DNA of 64,000 nt from JBFGCA01 sp041567315 (GTDB lineage Bacteria > Acidobacteriota > Thermoanaerobaculia > Multivoradales > JAHEKO01): positions 1 through 64,000 of the forward strand of contig JBFGCA010000009.1 in assembly GCA_041567315.1 (NCBI GenBank), given 5' to 3'. Positions 45,388-54,499 of the stretch are shown here, piece by piece. Under the pieces are notes generated by a model. The model searched no databases, was not told the DNA's origin, and saw only the letters and a program-made list of their open reading frames with translations. Position 1 is the stretch's first letter, and every line of letters starts with the position of its first letter. Made by a program: the position numbers and the translations under genes.

Positions 45388-47079
45388 ATGAAGCTCAGGC
45401 TCGCGTTGTTTGTCGCCGTCGCGGCGCTGTACGTCCCCGCTGGGGCGATCGCGGACGGCGTTTCGCCGGCTCCGACCGTCACCTGGTCGATCCGCAACGA
45501 CACCTCGCCGCCGCTGCGCGATCTGGCTACGGCGCCGGTGCTCGAACCGGGGCCGGCCCGCGAGATCCCGCTGCGAATCGTCGAGGGTCTGCCCGAGAAG
45601 CCGCCGTCCCCCGGGGTTCCCGATCCGCGGCGTCAGACCGAGACCCGGCCGATCGAGGGCGGTCCCGCGACCCCTCCGCCGATCATCAACATCGAAGGGG
45701 TTGGCAACGTCAACGGCGTGCTGCCGCCCGACACCGAGGGCGACGTCGGCCCGGATTTCTACGTCCAGTGGATCAACCTCAGCTTCGCGGTCTTCGACAA
45801 GACCGACCCCGGCGGCACCCCCGTCTTCGGTCCGGTGAACGGCAACACCATCTGGGCCGGTTTCGGTGGCGTCTGCCAGAACACCAACAACGGCGACCCG
45901 ATCGTGCTCTACGACCACCTGGCCGACCGCTGGCTGCTCAGCCAGTTCGCGGTCAACAGCGGCGTGCAGTGCATCGCCATCTCGACCACCAGCGACCCCA
46001 CCGGGCCCTATCACCGGTACGAGTTCACGGTAACGCCGGGCGGCCAGAACGACTACCCCAAGATCGGCCTGTGGCCGGACGGCTACTATCTGTCGACCCG
46101 TGACTTCCCGGTCGCGGATGGCTTGGCCGGCGCCGGCGTCTTCGAGCGCGACGAGATGCTGGTCGGCAACCCGGCCCGCTTCGTCAAGTTCGAACTCGAG
46201 TGCCTGGCCAACGACTGCGTCGACGGCTTCCAGCCCTCGCACCTCGAGGGGCCGCCGCCGCCAGCCGGCACCCCCAACACCTTCGTCAAGGACTGGGACG
46301 ACGACTTCAACGCCACCGGCGCGCTGCCCGACCGCTACCGGCTTTGGGACTTTTCGGTCGACTGGACGGTCGACCCGCCGGGGGCGACCTTCGTCGAGAT
46401 CGCCGGGGTGCCGACCAGCGCCGACTTCGACCAGGACATGTGCGGCTTCTTCGTCCGCAACTGCATCCCGCAGCCGGGGACCGCGCAGGGGCTCGACCCG
46501 ATCGACGAGCTGACCATGTACCGGGCGCAGTTCCGCCAGTTCCCGACCCACCAGACGCTGCTCGTCAACCACACGGTGGACGCCACCGGCGGCGACGTCG
46601 CCGGCGTCCGCTGGGCCGAGCTGCGCAACACCGGGGCCGGGTGGACGCTGCACCAGGACGGCACCTACGCCCCGGCCGGCGGCGACAACCGCTGGATGGG
46701 CTCGATCGCCATGGACCAGCAGGGCAACATCGCGCTGGGCTACAGCGTTTCGAGCGGCGCCACCTTCCCCTCGGTCCGCTACACCTCGCGGCGGGCCGGC
46801 GACCCGCTGGGGATGATGCCCGGCGGCGAGGTCGACCTGATCGCCGGCACCGGCCATCAGACCAGCGGCTCCCATCGCTGGGGCGACTACTCGACGATGA
46901 GCGTCGACCCCGAGGACGGCTGCACCTTCTGGTTCACCCAGGAGTACGTCGAGACCTCCGGCAACGCCAACTGGAAGACCCGCATCGGCTCCTTCGTGAT
47001 GCCCGAGTGCCTGGGGCAGATCTTCGCCGACGGGTTCGAGTCGGGCGACACCACGTCCTGGAGCGGCTCGGTCCCCTAA
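45388..47079 (+). CDS. Large exported protein with C-terminal DGFESGD tag (paralogue 1)
   Basis: A 563-residue exported protein. Signal peptide of about 22 residues (LALFVAVAALYVPAGAIA). The central part is beta-rich, with repeated strand pairs such as VLYDHLADRWLLSQF, and ends in HRWGDYSTMSVDPEDGCTFWF. The same blocks appear in the gene at 47577, so they are paralogues. The last 19 residues (IFADGFESGDTTSWSGSVP) form a short tag also ending the paralogue. Many Cys pairs fit an oxidising compartment. A propeller-like or adhesin-like fold is possible, but no domain is recognised. AAGGAG 8 nt upstream supports the start. Confidence 0.75.
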   Translation: MKLRLALFVAVAALYVPAGAIADGVSPAPTVTWSIRNDTSPPLRDLATAPVLEPGPAREIPLRIVEGLPEKPPSPGVPDPRRQTETRPIEGGPATPPPIINIEGVGNVNGVLPPDTEGDVGPDFYVQWINLSFAVFDKTDPGGTPVFGPVNGNTIWAGFGGVCQNTNNGDPIVLYDHLADRWLLSQFAVNSGVQCIAISTTSDPTGPYHRYEFTVTPGGQNDYPKIGLWPDGYYLSTRDFPVADGLAGAGVFERDEMLVGNPARFVKFELECLANDCVDGFQPSHLEGPPPPAGTPNTFVKDWDDDFNATGALPDRYRLWDFSVDWTVDPPGATFVEIAGVPTSADFDQDMCGFFVRNCIPQPGTAQGLDPIDELTMYRAQFRQFPTHQTLLVNHTVDATGGDVAGVRWAELRNTGAGWTLHQDGTYAPAGGDNRWMGSIAMDQQGNIALGYSVSSGATFPSVRYTSRRAGDPLGMMPGGEVDLIAGTGHQTSGSHRWGDYSTMSVDPEDGCTFWFTQEYVETSGNANWKTRIGSFVMPECLGQIFADGFESGDTTSWSGSVP

Positions 47080-47105
47080 TCGAGCTTTCGGTAAGTAAAG
47101 CGCCG

Positions 47106-47142
47106 GCCGCCGCGAGGCGTCCACGACGCCTCTCCGGGCGGC
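47106..47142 (+). other. Stem-loop in the leader of the cold-shock gene
   Basis: A perfect 8-bp stem GAGGCGTC/GACGCCTC with a CAC loop (47114-47132), with flanking GCCGCC/GGCGGC able to extend the pairing. It lies 30-60 nt before the csp start and directly after the previous gene, so it could be that gene's terminator or a structured leader of the cold-shock mRNA. Confidence 0.5.
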
Positions 47143-47173
47143 GCTCTTCATCAACCTGGAACAGGAGTAGTAG

Positions 47174-47383
47174 ATGATCGAGCAAGGCAAAGTGAAGTGG
47201 TTCAACGACGCCAAGGGCTACGGGTTCATCGTGCCCGAGAAGGGGGGCGCCGACGTCTTCGTCCACTACTCGGCGATCGTCGGCGAGCGGGGATTCAAGA
47301 GCCTGGCCGAGGGGGACCGGGTCTCGTTCGAGGCCGCTCAGGGTCCCAAGGGACTGCAGGCGAAGAACGTCGTCCGCCTCTAG
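47174..47383 (+). CDS. csp: Cold-shock domain protein
   Basis: A 69-residue CspA-type single-strand nucleic acid-binding protein. RNP1 is KGYGFIVP and RNP2 is VFVHYSAI; GKVKWFNDAKGYGF is the classic opening. The length is normal. It acts as an RNA chaperone and is often induced by cold or growth change. AGGAG lies 8 nt upstream of the ATG. A strong terminator follows, so the gene is probably monocistronic, placed between the two paralogous exported proteins. Confidence 0.97.
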   Translation: MIEQGKVKWFNDAKGYGFIVPEKGGADVFVHYSAIVGERGFKSLAEGDRVSFEAAQGPKGLQAKNVVRL

Positions 47384-47408
47384 GGGTCTGACATCGCGCC
47401 AACTCCGC

Positions 47409-47448
47409 GGGCGCCTCGCCGGATGGCCGGCGAGGCGCCCGTTTTTTT
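47409..47448 (+). terminator. Strong intrinsic terminator of csp
   Basis: Perfect 14-bp stem GGGCGCCTCGCCGG/CCGGCGAGGCGCCC with an ATGG tetraloop, followed by G and seven T residues. It is the best terminator in the window. Confidence 0.95.
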
Positions 47449-47576
47449 GCCCCGTGGAGCGGCGCCACGTCCGCGGCCGGGCGGCTCGCGTCCGCTGCCG
47501 GCATCGGGTAGACTGGCTCCATCAACGCCAGATAGGGGACATCGGAAAAGGACGAATCTGAGAAAGGGAGACACTG

Positions 47577-49316
47577 ATGAGACGCCTCTTCCAGCCGCTG
47601 CTTTTCGCTGTCCTACTCTTCGGGGTTGCCTGTGCGGGGCTCGATCGCCCGGCGACGGCCCCCAGCGCGGACCTCGAGCCCGCCAGGCTCGAGCCGGCGC
47701 CGGCGGCGCCGGCCGGCGCGGTCGCCTGGCGCGACGAGCGACCGGCGTTGCCGTGGGCGGAGACGCTGACCATCCAGGCGGACGGCCCCTACATGATCGA
47801 CGCCCGGAACCTGCCGCCGGCCGCCCTGCCGGCGGACGCGCCGGTGAAGCCGCGGGTGGTTCCGGCGCCCAAGCGGCTGCTCAGCGACGAGCAGGTCGCG
47901 GCGCTGCGCGAGGCGGCCCGCAACCTGCCGCCCAACGACCGGGTGATCCGGCCGGGCAGCGCGCCCGGCGGCCAGGCGCCGACCCTGAATACCAGCTTTC
48001 CGACCATCGACTACCCGACCACCGGCACCGGGCTGACCCCGCCCGATCCCGAGCTGGCGGTGGGCCCCAACCACGCGATCGCCATCGTCAACGCGGCCTT
48101 CGAGATCTACGACAAGACCGGGGCCATCCTGCTGCCCTCGACCACGCTGGCCAGCTTCTTCGCCGGGGTGCCCGACTGCGACGACTTCCTGTTCGACCCC
48201 AACGTGCTCTACGACGAGGTCTTCGACCGCTTCATCATCGGCGCCGACGACAACGGCACCCAGTACTGCGTGGCGGTCACCACCGGCTCCGACCCGACGC
48301 TGACCTACTTCGGCTACAACCTGCAGACCGACGTCGGCGGCGCCTTCTTCGACTACCCGCACGCGGGGGTCGGCTCGGACGCCATCTACATGGGCTCCAA
48401 CCAGTTCGGCGGCGTGCCGGGCTTCGAAGGCCGGGTGTGGGCGATGGACAAGGTGGACATGTACGCCGGCCTGCCGCTGGTCTCGGTGACCCAGTCGACC
48501 GGCTCCGACGGCACCCCCTGGCCGGCCGATTTCCACGGCGCCAACGACGGCTCGTTCCCGCCCTCGGGGAGCCCGCACTGGATCATGACCGAGGTCTTCG
48601 ACGGCTGCATCCACAACGTCTGGACCTGGACCGACCCGTTCGGCGCCAACAGCTTCGTCAAGGGGTCGAATCTCGATCTCTGCGCCTTCACGGGGATCGG
48701 TCCCGGATTCCCGCTGTCCGGGCCGCAGCTGGGCGGTGGCGACATCTACGACATCATGGACTGGCGCGGGCAGTCGACCCACTACCGTAACGGCGTGCTG
48801 CACATCGCCAATCAGGGCTTTGCCTGCAACCCGGGCGGCGGCACCGTCGACTGCGTGCGCTGGGCGCAGATCGACCCGATCGCCGACGCCATCCTCGACG
48901 CCGGGGTCTTCGGTACCAACAACGACTACCGCGGCTATGCCAGCGTCGCCGCCAACCGTTGCAACGACATGGCGATCGGCTATTCGAACACCAACTCGGG
49001 GATCTGGCCCGAGACCCGCGTTACCGGCCGCGAGGCCACCGACCCGCCGGGGACGCTACAGCCCGAGGTGATCCTCAAGCTCGGCGAGGAGACCTTCGAC
49101 TGCTTCGACGGGGCGCCCTACCGCTGGGGCGACTACACGGGGATGACGATCGACCCCGACGGCGTCCGGTTCTGGTACCTGGGGCAGTACTCGAAGACGA
49201 CGGGGGCCTCCTGCGACTGGGGGACGTTCGTCGGCGAGTTCACCTACCAGTGCCCGATCTTCACCGACGGCTTCGAGTCCGGGGATATCTCGTCCTGGTC
49301 GTCGTCGGTGCCCTGA
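47577..49316 (+). CDS. Large lipoprotein with C-terminal DGFESGD tag (paralogue 2)
   Basis: A 579-residue protein. The signal peptide ends in a lipobox (GVAC, Cys at 19), in contrast to paralogue 1. An Ala/Pro-rich region to about 130 is followed by beta-rich blocks shared with paralogue 1: VGPNHAIAIVNAAFEIYDKTG, VLYDEVFDRFIIGADD and YRWGDYTGMTIDPDGVRFWY. The final 19 residues (IFTDGFESGDISSWSSSVP) repeat the tag. Probably a surface or periplasmic protein of unknown function. AAGGGAG upstream of the ATG supports the start. Its own terminator follows. Confidence 0.75.
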   Translation: MRRLFQPLLFAVLLFGVACAGLDRPATAPSADLEPARLEPAPAAPAGAVAWRDERPALPWAETLTIQADGPYMIDARNLPPAALPADAPVKPRVVPAPKRLLSDEQVAALREAARNLPPNDRVIRPGSAPGGQAPTLNTSFPTIDYPTTGTGLTPPDPELAVGPNHAIAIVNAAFEIYDKTGAILLPSTTLASFFAGVPDCDDFLFDPNVLYDEVFDRFIIGADDNGTQYCVAVTTGSDPTLTYFGYNLQTDVGGAFFDYPHAGVGSDAIYMGSNQFGGVPGFEGRVWAMDKVDMYAGLPLVSVTQSTGSDGTPWPADFHGANDGSFPPSGSPHWIMTEVFDGCIHNVWTWTDPFGANSFVKGSNLDLCAFTGIGPGFPLSGPQLGGGDIYDIMDWRGQSTHYRNGVLHIANQGFACNPGGGTVDCVRWAQIDPIADAILDAGVFGTNNDYRGYASVAANRCNDMAIGYSNTNSGIWPETRVTGREATDPPGTLQPEVILKLGEETFDCFDGAPYRWGDYTGMTIDPDGVRFWYLGQYSKTTGASCDWGTFVGEFTYQCPIFTDGFESGDISSWSSSVP

Positions 49317-49343
49317 GCGGCCGCGCTCTCGAGCAGTGAGACG

Positions 49344-49374
49344 AAGAGCCGGGCTGACAGCCCGGCTCTTCTTT
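49344..49374 (+). terminator. Intrinsic terminator of paralogue 2
   Basis: Perfect 12-bp stem AAGAGCCGGGCT/AGCCCGGCTCTT with a GAC loop, then CTTTG. It lies 28 bp after the stop codon. The rest of the gap to 49506 shows no gene. Confidence 0.9.
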
Positions 49375-49506
49375 GTGGGGGCGTCGGCGGTCCGGAAGCG
49401 GGAAAGGCGTCCTCATGAGCGTGCCCGCCCGGATGAGCTTTCGCGGCCAGTGTCGGTGCAGGTGCGATGGACAGCGGCGGGGGACACCGGAGGGCCTCGT
49501 CCGAGA

Positions 49507-50064
49507 TCAAAGACCGGAGGTGCCTGCCGCCGAGGTTTCGGGGGCTGCCACCGGGGCGGCAGGCGCCGTGGGAGCGCCGGGGCGGTAGAGGGTCACCAGG
49601 CCGCCACCGAGGGCGGCGAGGAGGATGCCGGCGACGAACTGCCAGCGGACGGTCGACCAGCCGCCGGCGGGGGGGTGAATGGAGAGGGCCACCAGGGCGT
49701 TGACCACCGGGGCGCCGGCGAAGATGATCGACATCACGACGCTGGGGCTGCCGCCGGCCCCGAAGGCCAGGAGCACGCAGAAGGCGCCGGCCGCGCCGAC
49801 GATGCCGGCGAGCAGGGACCAGAACGCGCCAGGACCGGGGAACGACCACGAGGCGCCCGAGGCCAGCAAGAGCCCGATCGGCGCCAGCACGGCGGTCAGG
49901 AAGTAGGCGATGCCCACGAACAGGAAGGCCTTGTAGCGGCCGTGGGCGGGGTCGGCCATGCCCATCTGGCCGCTGTGCAGGAACACCCCGTAGAGCCCCC
50001 AGGTGGCCACGGTCATCAGGCTGAAGAGCAGCCACGTCATTCCTGGACTCGCTCCGTCGGTCAT
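49507..50064 (-). CDS. Half-size DMT-superfamily-like membrane protein
   Basis: A 185-residue protein with five predicted transmembrane helices. WLLFSLMTVATWGLYGVFLH, GIAYFLTAVLAPIGLLL and the late VAGILLAALGGGLVTLYRP match one half of an EamA-type transporter, so the working unit may be a dimer. The C-terminal 20 residues are Ala/Pro/Thr-rich. The ATG has AAGGAGGGAGGG upstream. Substrate unknown. Monocistronic. Confidence 0.7.
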   Translation of the reverse strand: MTDGASPGMTWLLFSLMTVATWGLYGVFLHSGQMGMADPAHGRYKAFLFVGIAYFLTAVLAPIGLLLASGASWSFPGPGAFWSLLAGIVGAAGAFCVLLAFGAGGSPSVVMSIIFAGAPVVNALVALSIHPPAGGWSTVRWQFVAGILLAALGGGLVTLYRPGAPTAPAAPVAAPETSAAGTSGL

Positions 50065-50336
50065 CGCCAAACCCTCCCTCCTTTTTCGGTTTCAATCCTC
50101 CTCGATTGCGGGCGGTGGCAGCCTACCAGCGCGGTCGACCTAAAGCCCGGCCGCAGAAGCCGCTGGGGTCCCACCGAAATCAACCGGAAGAAGCAGCTTT
50201 CGGCCTTCGCCGATCGCTGGGCGCCCTGCGCGACATCACCTTCGCGAAGGCCCCCCTCCGGCTGCTACTTGAAGAGCTCTCTTCGCCGCTCGAGCACTCT
50301 CGAGGCTCGCGATCACGCCAGAAGCCCGTCGCCGTC
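50065..50336. other. Intergenic region with palindromes, no gene seen
   Basis: The 272-bp gap has no convincing gene. It holds a perfect 12-bp palindrome CCTTCGCGAAGG (50239-50250) and CTCGAGCACTCTCGAG near 50289-50304. Base composition is lower in GC than the surroundings. It may carry a decayed gene or an unrecognised regulatory region. Confidence 0.4.
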
Positions 50337-51419
50337 TCAGGGCAGGAGGATCACCTTCAGACACCCGTCCCGCCGCTCGGCGAAGAGCCTGTAGGCGGCC
50401 GGGCCGTCGGCGAGGGGCAGGCGGTGAGTGATCAGCGGGGCGAGGTCGGGGCTGCCGGTGCGGAGCAGGTCGAGGGCCATCGGCAGGTAGTGGCGCGCGG
50501 GGCAGCGGCCGGTCCGGAAGGTGAGGTTCCTGTCGTAGGCTTCGACCGGCGAGAAGGGCAGGGTGGGTGCGGTGTGGACGCCGACCGCCGCGACGGTGCC
50601 GCCGGGTCGGACGAGCTCGACGGCGAGGCGCAGCGCCGCCGGGCTGCCCACCGCCTCGACCGCCGCGTCGGCGCCGCGGCCGCCGGTGGTCTCGCGGACC
50701 GCGGCGGTGACCTCCGGGTCGGCGGCGTCGGGAGCTTTGGACTCGGCGTCCGGGGGACCGGCGTCGATGGGCTCGGCGCCGAGGCGCTCGGCGGCGCGCA
50801 GCCGCTCGGCGACCCGGTCGACGGCCAGGACGCGCTCGGCCCCGAGCTGGCGGCAGCCGACCACCGCCATCAAACCGACCGGCCCACAGCCCACTATCGC
50901 GGCCACGGCGCCGGGCGCGGCGCGGGCCATCTCGGCGCCGAAGAGCCCGGTCGAGAGCACGTCGCCGGCCAGCAGCGCCAGCTCGGACGGCACCTCTTCG
51001 GGGACCTCGACCAGGGTGGCGTCGGCCAGCGGCACCCGCACCCGCTCGGCCTGGCCGCCGTGGAGTCCCCGGCCGCCCTCGACCCAGCCGAAAAGCCGGC
51101 CCTGCTCGCAGCGCGCGGTGAGGCCCGAGCGGCAGAAGAAGCAGGCGCCGCAGCTGGTGGTGAAGGGGCTCACCACCCGGGCGCCGGGGCGCAGCCGGCG
51201 GACCGCGGCGCCGGTCTCGACCACCCGGCCCACGAACTCGTGGCCCAGCACGGTGCCGGTGTCGAGTCCGGTCTCGCGCCCGAAGTAGGGGTGGAGGTCG
51301 GAGCCGCAGATCCCGGCCACCTCGACCTCGACGAGGGCGTCGCCTTCGTCGGCGATCGCCGGCTCCGGGACCGTGTCGTAGAGGACGGTCTCGACGCCGC
51401 CGAAAGTCAGGGCCCGCAC
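50337..51419 (-). CDS. Zinc-dependent alcohol dehydrogenase-like oxidoreductase
   Basis: A 360-residue medium-chain dehydrogenase. GICGSDLH and GHEFVG give catalytic zinc ligands, and CGACFFCRSGLTARC supplies the four structural-zinc Cys. The NAD(P)-binding Rossmann stretch is VGCGPVGLMAVVGCRQLGA, with VDRVAER behind it. Substrate unknown; it resembles threonine/sorbitol dehydrogenase-like members. GTG start. It is divergent from the TAXI-TRAP genes, with 52 bp between the starts, so the two may share control. Confidence 0.9.
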   Translation of the reverse strand: MRALTFGGVETVLYDTVPEPAIADEGDALVEVEVAGICGSDLHPYFGRETGLDTGTVLGHEFVGRVVETGAAVRRLRPGARVVSPFTTSCGACFFCRSGLTARCEQGRLFGWVEGGRGLHGGQAERVRVPLADATLVEVPEEVPSELALLAGDVLSTGLFGAEMARAAPGAVAAIVGCGPVGLMAVVGCRQLGAERVLAVDRVAERLRAAERLGAEPIDAGPPDAESKAPDAADPEVTAAVRETTGGRGADAAVEAVGSPAALRLAVELVRPGGTVAAVGVHTAPTLPFSPVEAYDRNLTFRTGRCPARHYLPMALDLLRTGSPDLAPLITHRLPLADGPAAYRLFAERRDGCLKVILLP

Positions 51420-51471
51420 GCGGCGAGTCTACGTCGTGCGGAGACGAAACCTGCTGCTACACTGCCTGGCC

Positions 51472-52464
51472 GTGAGCGGCCGGCCGACTCTCCTCCTGCT
51501 GGGCCTGGCGGCCGCGACCCTGGCCGGCTGCGGGGGAAGCGAAGACGCCGGGCCGGCCGCTCGCCGGTTCCTGTCGATCGGCACGGCGCCGCCGGGAGGC
51601 GCCTTCTTCGTGGTCGGTGGGGCTCTGGCCGAGGTGCTCGATCAACGGGGCGCCAGCGGCCCGATGGCCGGCTGGCGGGTCACCGCCGAGGCCACCAAGG
51701 GGACCCAGGAGAACCTCCGCCGGCTGGCCAGCGGCGAGCTGGACTTCGCGCTGGCCAACGCCGCCATCACCTACTTCGCGGTCCGCGGCGAGGGTGGCTG
51801 GGAGGCGCCCCAGCCGATTGAGGCGGTGATGACGCTGGCCCCCAACGTGGCGCTGTTCCTGGCCCGCGAGGGGTCGGGGATCCGGCGGATCGCCGACCTG
51901 GCGGGGCGGCGGGTGGTGATCGGTCCGGCCGGGGCCGGGTTCGAGTACTTCGTGGAGCCCATTCTCGAGGCCCACGGAGTGGGTCTCGAGGATCTCGTCG
52001 CCCTCAATGCCACCCAGGCCGGAGCGGTGGAGATGCTTGCCGACGGCTCGGCGGTGGCGGCCTTTCTGGGCGGGGCCGTGCCCACCGCGTCGATCACCCA
52101 GGCGGCGGCCGGCGGCGGCGTGAGCTTCGTGCCGTTCGACGAGGAGGCGCTCGTGCGGCTGGCGGCGGACTATCCGTTCTTCGAGCGTGCCACCATCCCG
52201 GCCGGCACCTACCGCGGTCAGGACGTCGACTTCCAAGGGCTCAACGTCGGCTCGATGCACCTGGTGACCGCGGCCGGCCGCGACGACGAGCTGGTCTATC
52301 AGGTCACCCGGGCGCTTTGGGAGGGCCGCGAGCAGGTGGTCGAGAAGCACCCGGCCGGGCGCTTCATCCGCGCCGAGGTGGTGGTGCGCGACATTGGGAC
52401 GCCGTTCCATCCGGGGGCGGAGCGCCTCTATCGCGAGCTCGGCATCTGGCCGGCGAGTCCGTGA
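51472..52464 (+). CDS. TAXI-family TRAP transporter solute-binding lipoprotein
   Basis: A 330-residue periplasmic binding protein. Signal peptide with lipobox LAGC (Cys at 20). FLSIGTAPPGGAFFVVGGALAEVL is the TAXI-TRAP opening, followed by KGTQENLRRLASGELDFALANAA and the two-lobed fold. The ligand is probably an organic acid or amino acid. GTG 51472 gives a normal lipoprotein signal; another GTG 36 bp earlier is possible. A -10-like TACACT at 51458-51463 would make the mRNA almost leaderless. The fused permease follows 25 bp later. Confidence 0.9.
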   Translation: MSGRPTLLLLGLAAATLAGCGGSEDAGPAARRFLSIGTAPPGGAFFVVGGALAEVLDQRGASGPMAGWRVTAEATKGTQENLRRLASGELDFALANAAITYFAVRGEGGWEAPQPIEAVMTLAPNVALFLAREGSGIRRIADLAGRRVVIGPAGAGFEYFVEPILEAHGVGLEDLVALNATQAGAVEMLADGSAVAAFLGGAVPTASITQAAAGGGVSFVPFDEEALVRLAADYPFFERATIPAGTYRGQDVDFQGLNVGSMHLVTAAGRDDELVYQVTRALWEGREQVVEKHPAGRFIRAEVVVRDIGTPFHPGAERLYRELGIWPASP

Positions 52465-52489
52465 GGCCGCCGGAGCCGGTCGCCTGCCG

Positions 52490-54445
52490 ATGAGCGCGCC
52501 GGCGGGCTCCGGCCGGCTGGCGGCCGCGGCGGGGCTGCTCCGCCGGGCGGCCGGCGTCGTGCTGCCGCTGTTCGTCCTGGCCGAGCTGAACTACCCGCGG
52601 CTGACGCCGCAATCGCAGCTGGCGATCTTCGTGGCGCTCGGCCTGGTGCTGTGTTTCCTCCCGGCCGGCGGCACCGGGGAGCGGCCGGCGCCGCCTCGAC
52701 GGCCGGCCGTCGGTCTCGGCCTGGCGCTCCTCAGCCTTGCGGTCGGGGCTTATCTGGTCGTCCACAACGAGCCGGTCTTCGCGGGCTGGTGGCCAGCCGG
52801 TGGCTCGCTCGGCGACCGCGCCGGGGCCGAGACCGCGACCGACCTGTTGGTGGGGGCGATCGGTCTGGCGCTGGTCCTGGAGGCGACCCGCCGCTCGCTG
52901 GGCTGGGCGCTACCGCTGCTGTCCGGGCTGTTCCTCGCCTACGCGGCCTGGGGGCGCTGGCTCCCCGACTGGCTGCTGCCGCACCGCGGCTACGGGGTCG
53001 AGCGCCTCGTCGCCCAGACCTTCATCCACAGCCAGGGCGTCTTCGGGGTGGCGCTCGGGGTGATGTTCAGCTACGTCTTCCTGTTCGTGGTGCTCGGCGC
53101 GCTGCTCGAGGCCTCGGGGGCGACCCGCTTCGTGCTCGATGGCACCCGCCGGCTGCTCGGCGCCTCGCCCGGCGGGCCCGCCAAGGTGGCGGTGCTGAGC
53201 AGCGGGCTGATGGGGTCGCTGTCGGGTAGCGCGGTGGCCAACACCGCGACCACCGGCACCTTCACCATCCCGATGATGCGCCAGGCCGGCTTCCGGCCGC
53301 ACGTCGCCGCCGGGCTGGAGGCGGCGGCCAGCTCGGGCGGCGCCCTGGTGCCGCCGGTGATGGGCGCCGGCGCCTACATGATGCTGGAGATCGTCGAGCC
53401 GCCGGTGACCTATCTGGAGATCCTGCGGGCGGCGCTGGTGCCGGCCTGCCTTTACTATCTGGCGCTCTATCTGATCGTCGACTTCCGGGCACGGCGGTTT
53501 GCCGATCGCGCGGTCCCGCCCGAGCCGGCGCCGGCCTCGGCCCTGCGCCGCTGGGAGGGGGTGGTGTTCGGCTCCGCCCTGGCCGGCCTCGTCCTGTTTC
53601 TGCTGCTCGGCTACAGCGTCTTCCGGGCGGTGACCCTGGCGCTTGCCGCCGTGCTGGTGACCGGGGCGCTCCATCGCCGGACCCGGCTCGGCTGGCGGCG
53701 TCTGCTGGCGGTGCTCGAGAAGGCGTCGAGCGACGGCGTGGCGCTGGTGGCGGCGGCGGCCAGCGTGGGCGTCGTCCTGGGCGTCGTCACCCTGACCGGG
53801 GTCGGCACCCGGTTGCCGGCACTCATCCTGCCGCTGGCGCAGGACCACCTGCTGCTGGCCCTGGCCGCCATCATGGGCTCGTCCATCCTGCTCGGCATGG
53901 GGCTGCCGTCGGCGGTCTGCTATCTGCTGCTGGCGACCCTCGTCGGTCCGGTGCTCGGGCGGCTGGGGGTGGTGCCCCTGGCCGCGCATCTGTTCATCTT
54001 CTACTTCGGTCTGATGTCGATGGTGACGCCGCCGGTGGCCCTGGCCGCCTACGCCGCCAGCGCCATCGCCGGCTCGGACTTCCTGCGCACCAGCTTCGCC
54101 GCCTTTCGCTTCGCCGGCATCGGCTTCGTGCTGCCGTTTCTCTTCGTGCTCCGCCCGCAACTGCTGCTGCTGGCCCCCGACGGCGGTCCGGCGGGGCTCG
54201 GCGAGGTGATGGGCGCGCTGGGGCCGACGCTGGTCGGTCTGGTGGCGCTGGCGGCCGCGGTCGCCGGCCATCTGCGGCGGCCGCTGGGCCCGGGGCTGCG
54301 GCTGCTGCTGCTGGCGGCCGCCGCCCTGGCGATGCTGCCGCTTGCGCCGGGCGGCTGGGGCTGGAATCTGGCGGGCGTGGCGCTCTGCGCGGCCGCCCTG
54401 TGGCTGGGTTGGCGGCCGGCCGCAGCGACCACTGCCGAGGGCTGA
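52490..54445 (+). CDS. TRAP transporter permease, fused 4TM/12TM subunits
   Basis: A 651-residue inner-membrane protein joining the small (DctQ) and large (DctM) subunits. The first helices (about 25-190) form the Q part; GSAVANTATTGTFTIPMM and ASSGGALVPPVMGAGAYMMLE are signature loops of the fused TAXI permeases. About 16 helices extend to the end, with a final hydrophobic tail to residue 640. It drives solute uptake with a sodium or proton gradient together with the preceding binding protein. The operon ends here; a 54-bp gap separates it from the convergent RNase gene. Confidence 0.92.
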   Translation: MSAPAGSGRLAAAAGLLRRAAGVVLPLFVLAELNYPRLTPQSQLAIFVALGLVLCFLPAGGTGERPAPPRRPAVGLGLALLSLAVGAYLVVHNEPVFAGWWPAGGSLGDRAGAETATDLLVGAIGLALVLEATRRSLGWALPLLSGLFLAYAAWGRWLPDWLLPHRGYGVERLVAQTFIHSQGVFGVALGVMFSYVFLFVVLGALLEASGATRFVLDGTRRLLGASPGGPAKVAVLSSGLMGSLSGSAVANTATTGTFTIPMMRQAGFRPHVAAGLEAAASSGGALVPPVMGAGAYMMLEIVEPPVTYLEILRAALVPACLYYLALYLIVDFRARRFADRAVPPEPAPASALRRWEGVVFGSALAGLVLFLLLGYSVFRAVTLALAAVLVTGALHRRTRLGWRRLLAVLEKASSDGVALVAAAASVGVVLGVVTLTGVGTRLPALILPLAQDHLLLALAAIMGSSILLGMGLPSAVCYLLLATLVGPVLGRLGVVPLAAHLFIFYFGLMSMVTPPVALAAYAASAIAGSDFLRTSFAAFRFAGIGFVLPFLFVLRPQLLLLAPDGGPAGLGEVMGALGPTLVGLVALAAAVAGHLRRPLGPGLRLLLLAAAALAMLPLAPGGWGWNLAGVALCAAALWLGWRPAAATTAEG

Positions 54446-54499
54446 ACGAAGGTCGGCCAGCGGCTTCCGCGACGGTCGCTGCAACCCGTGGCCGTGGGT

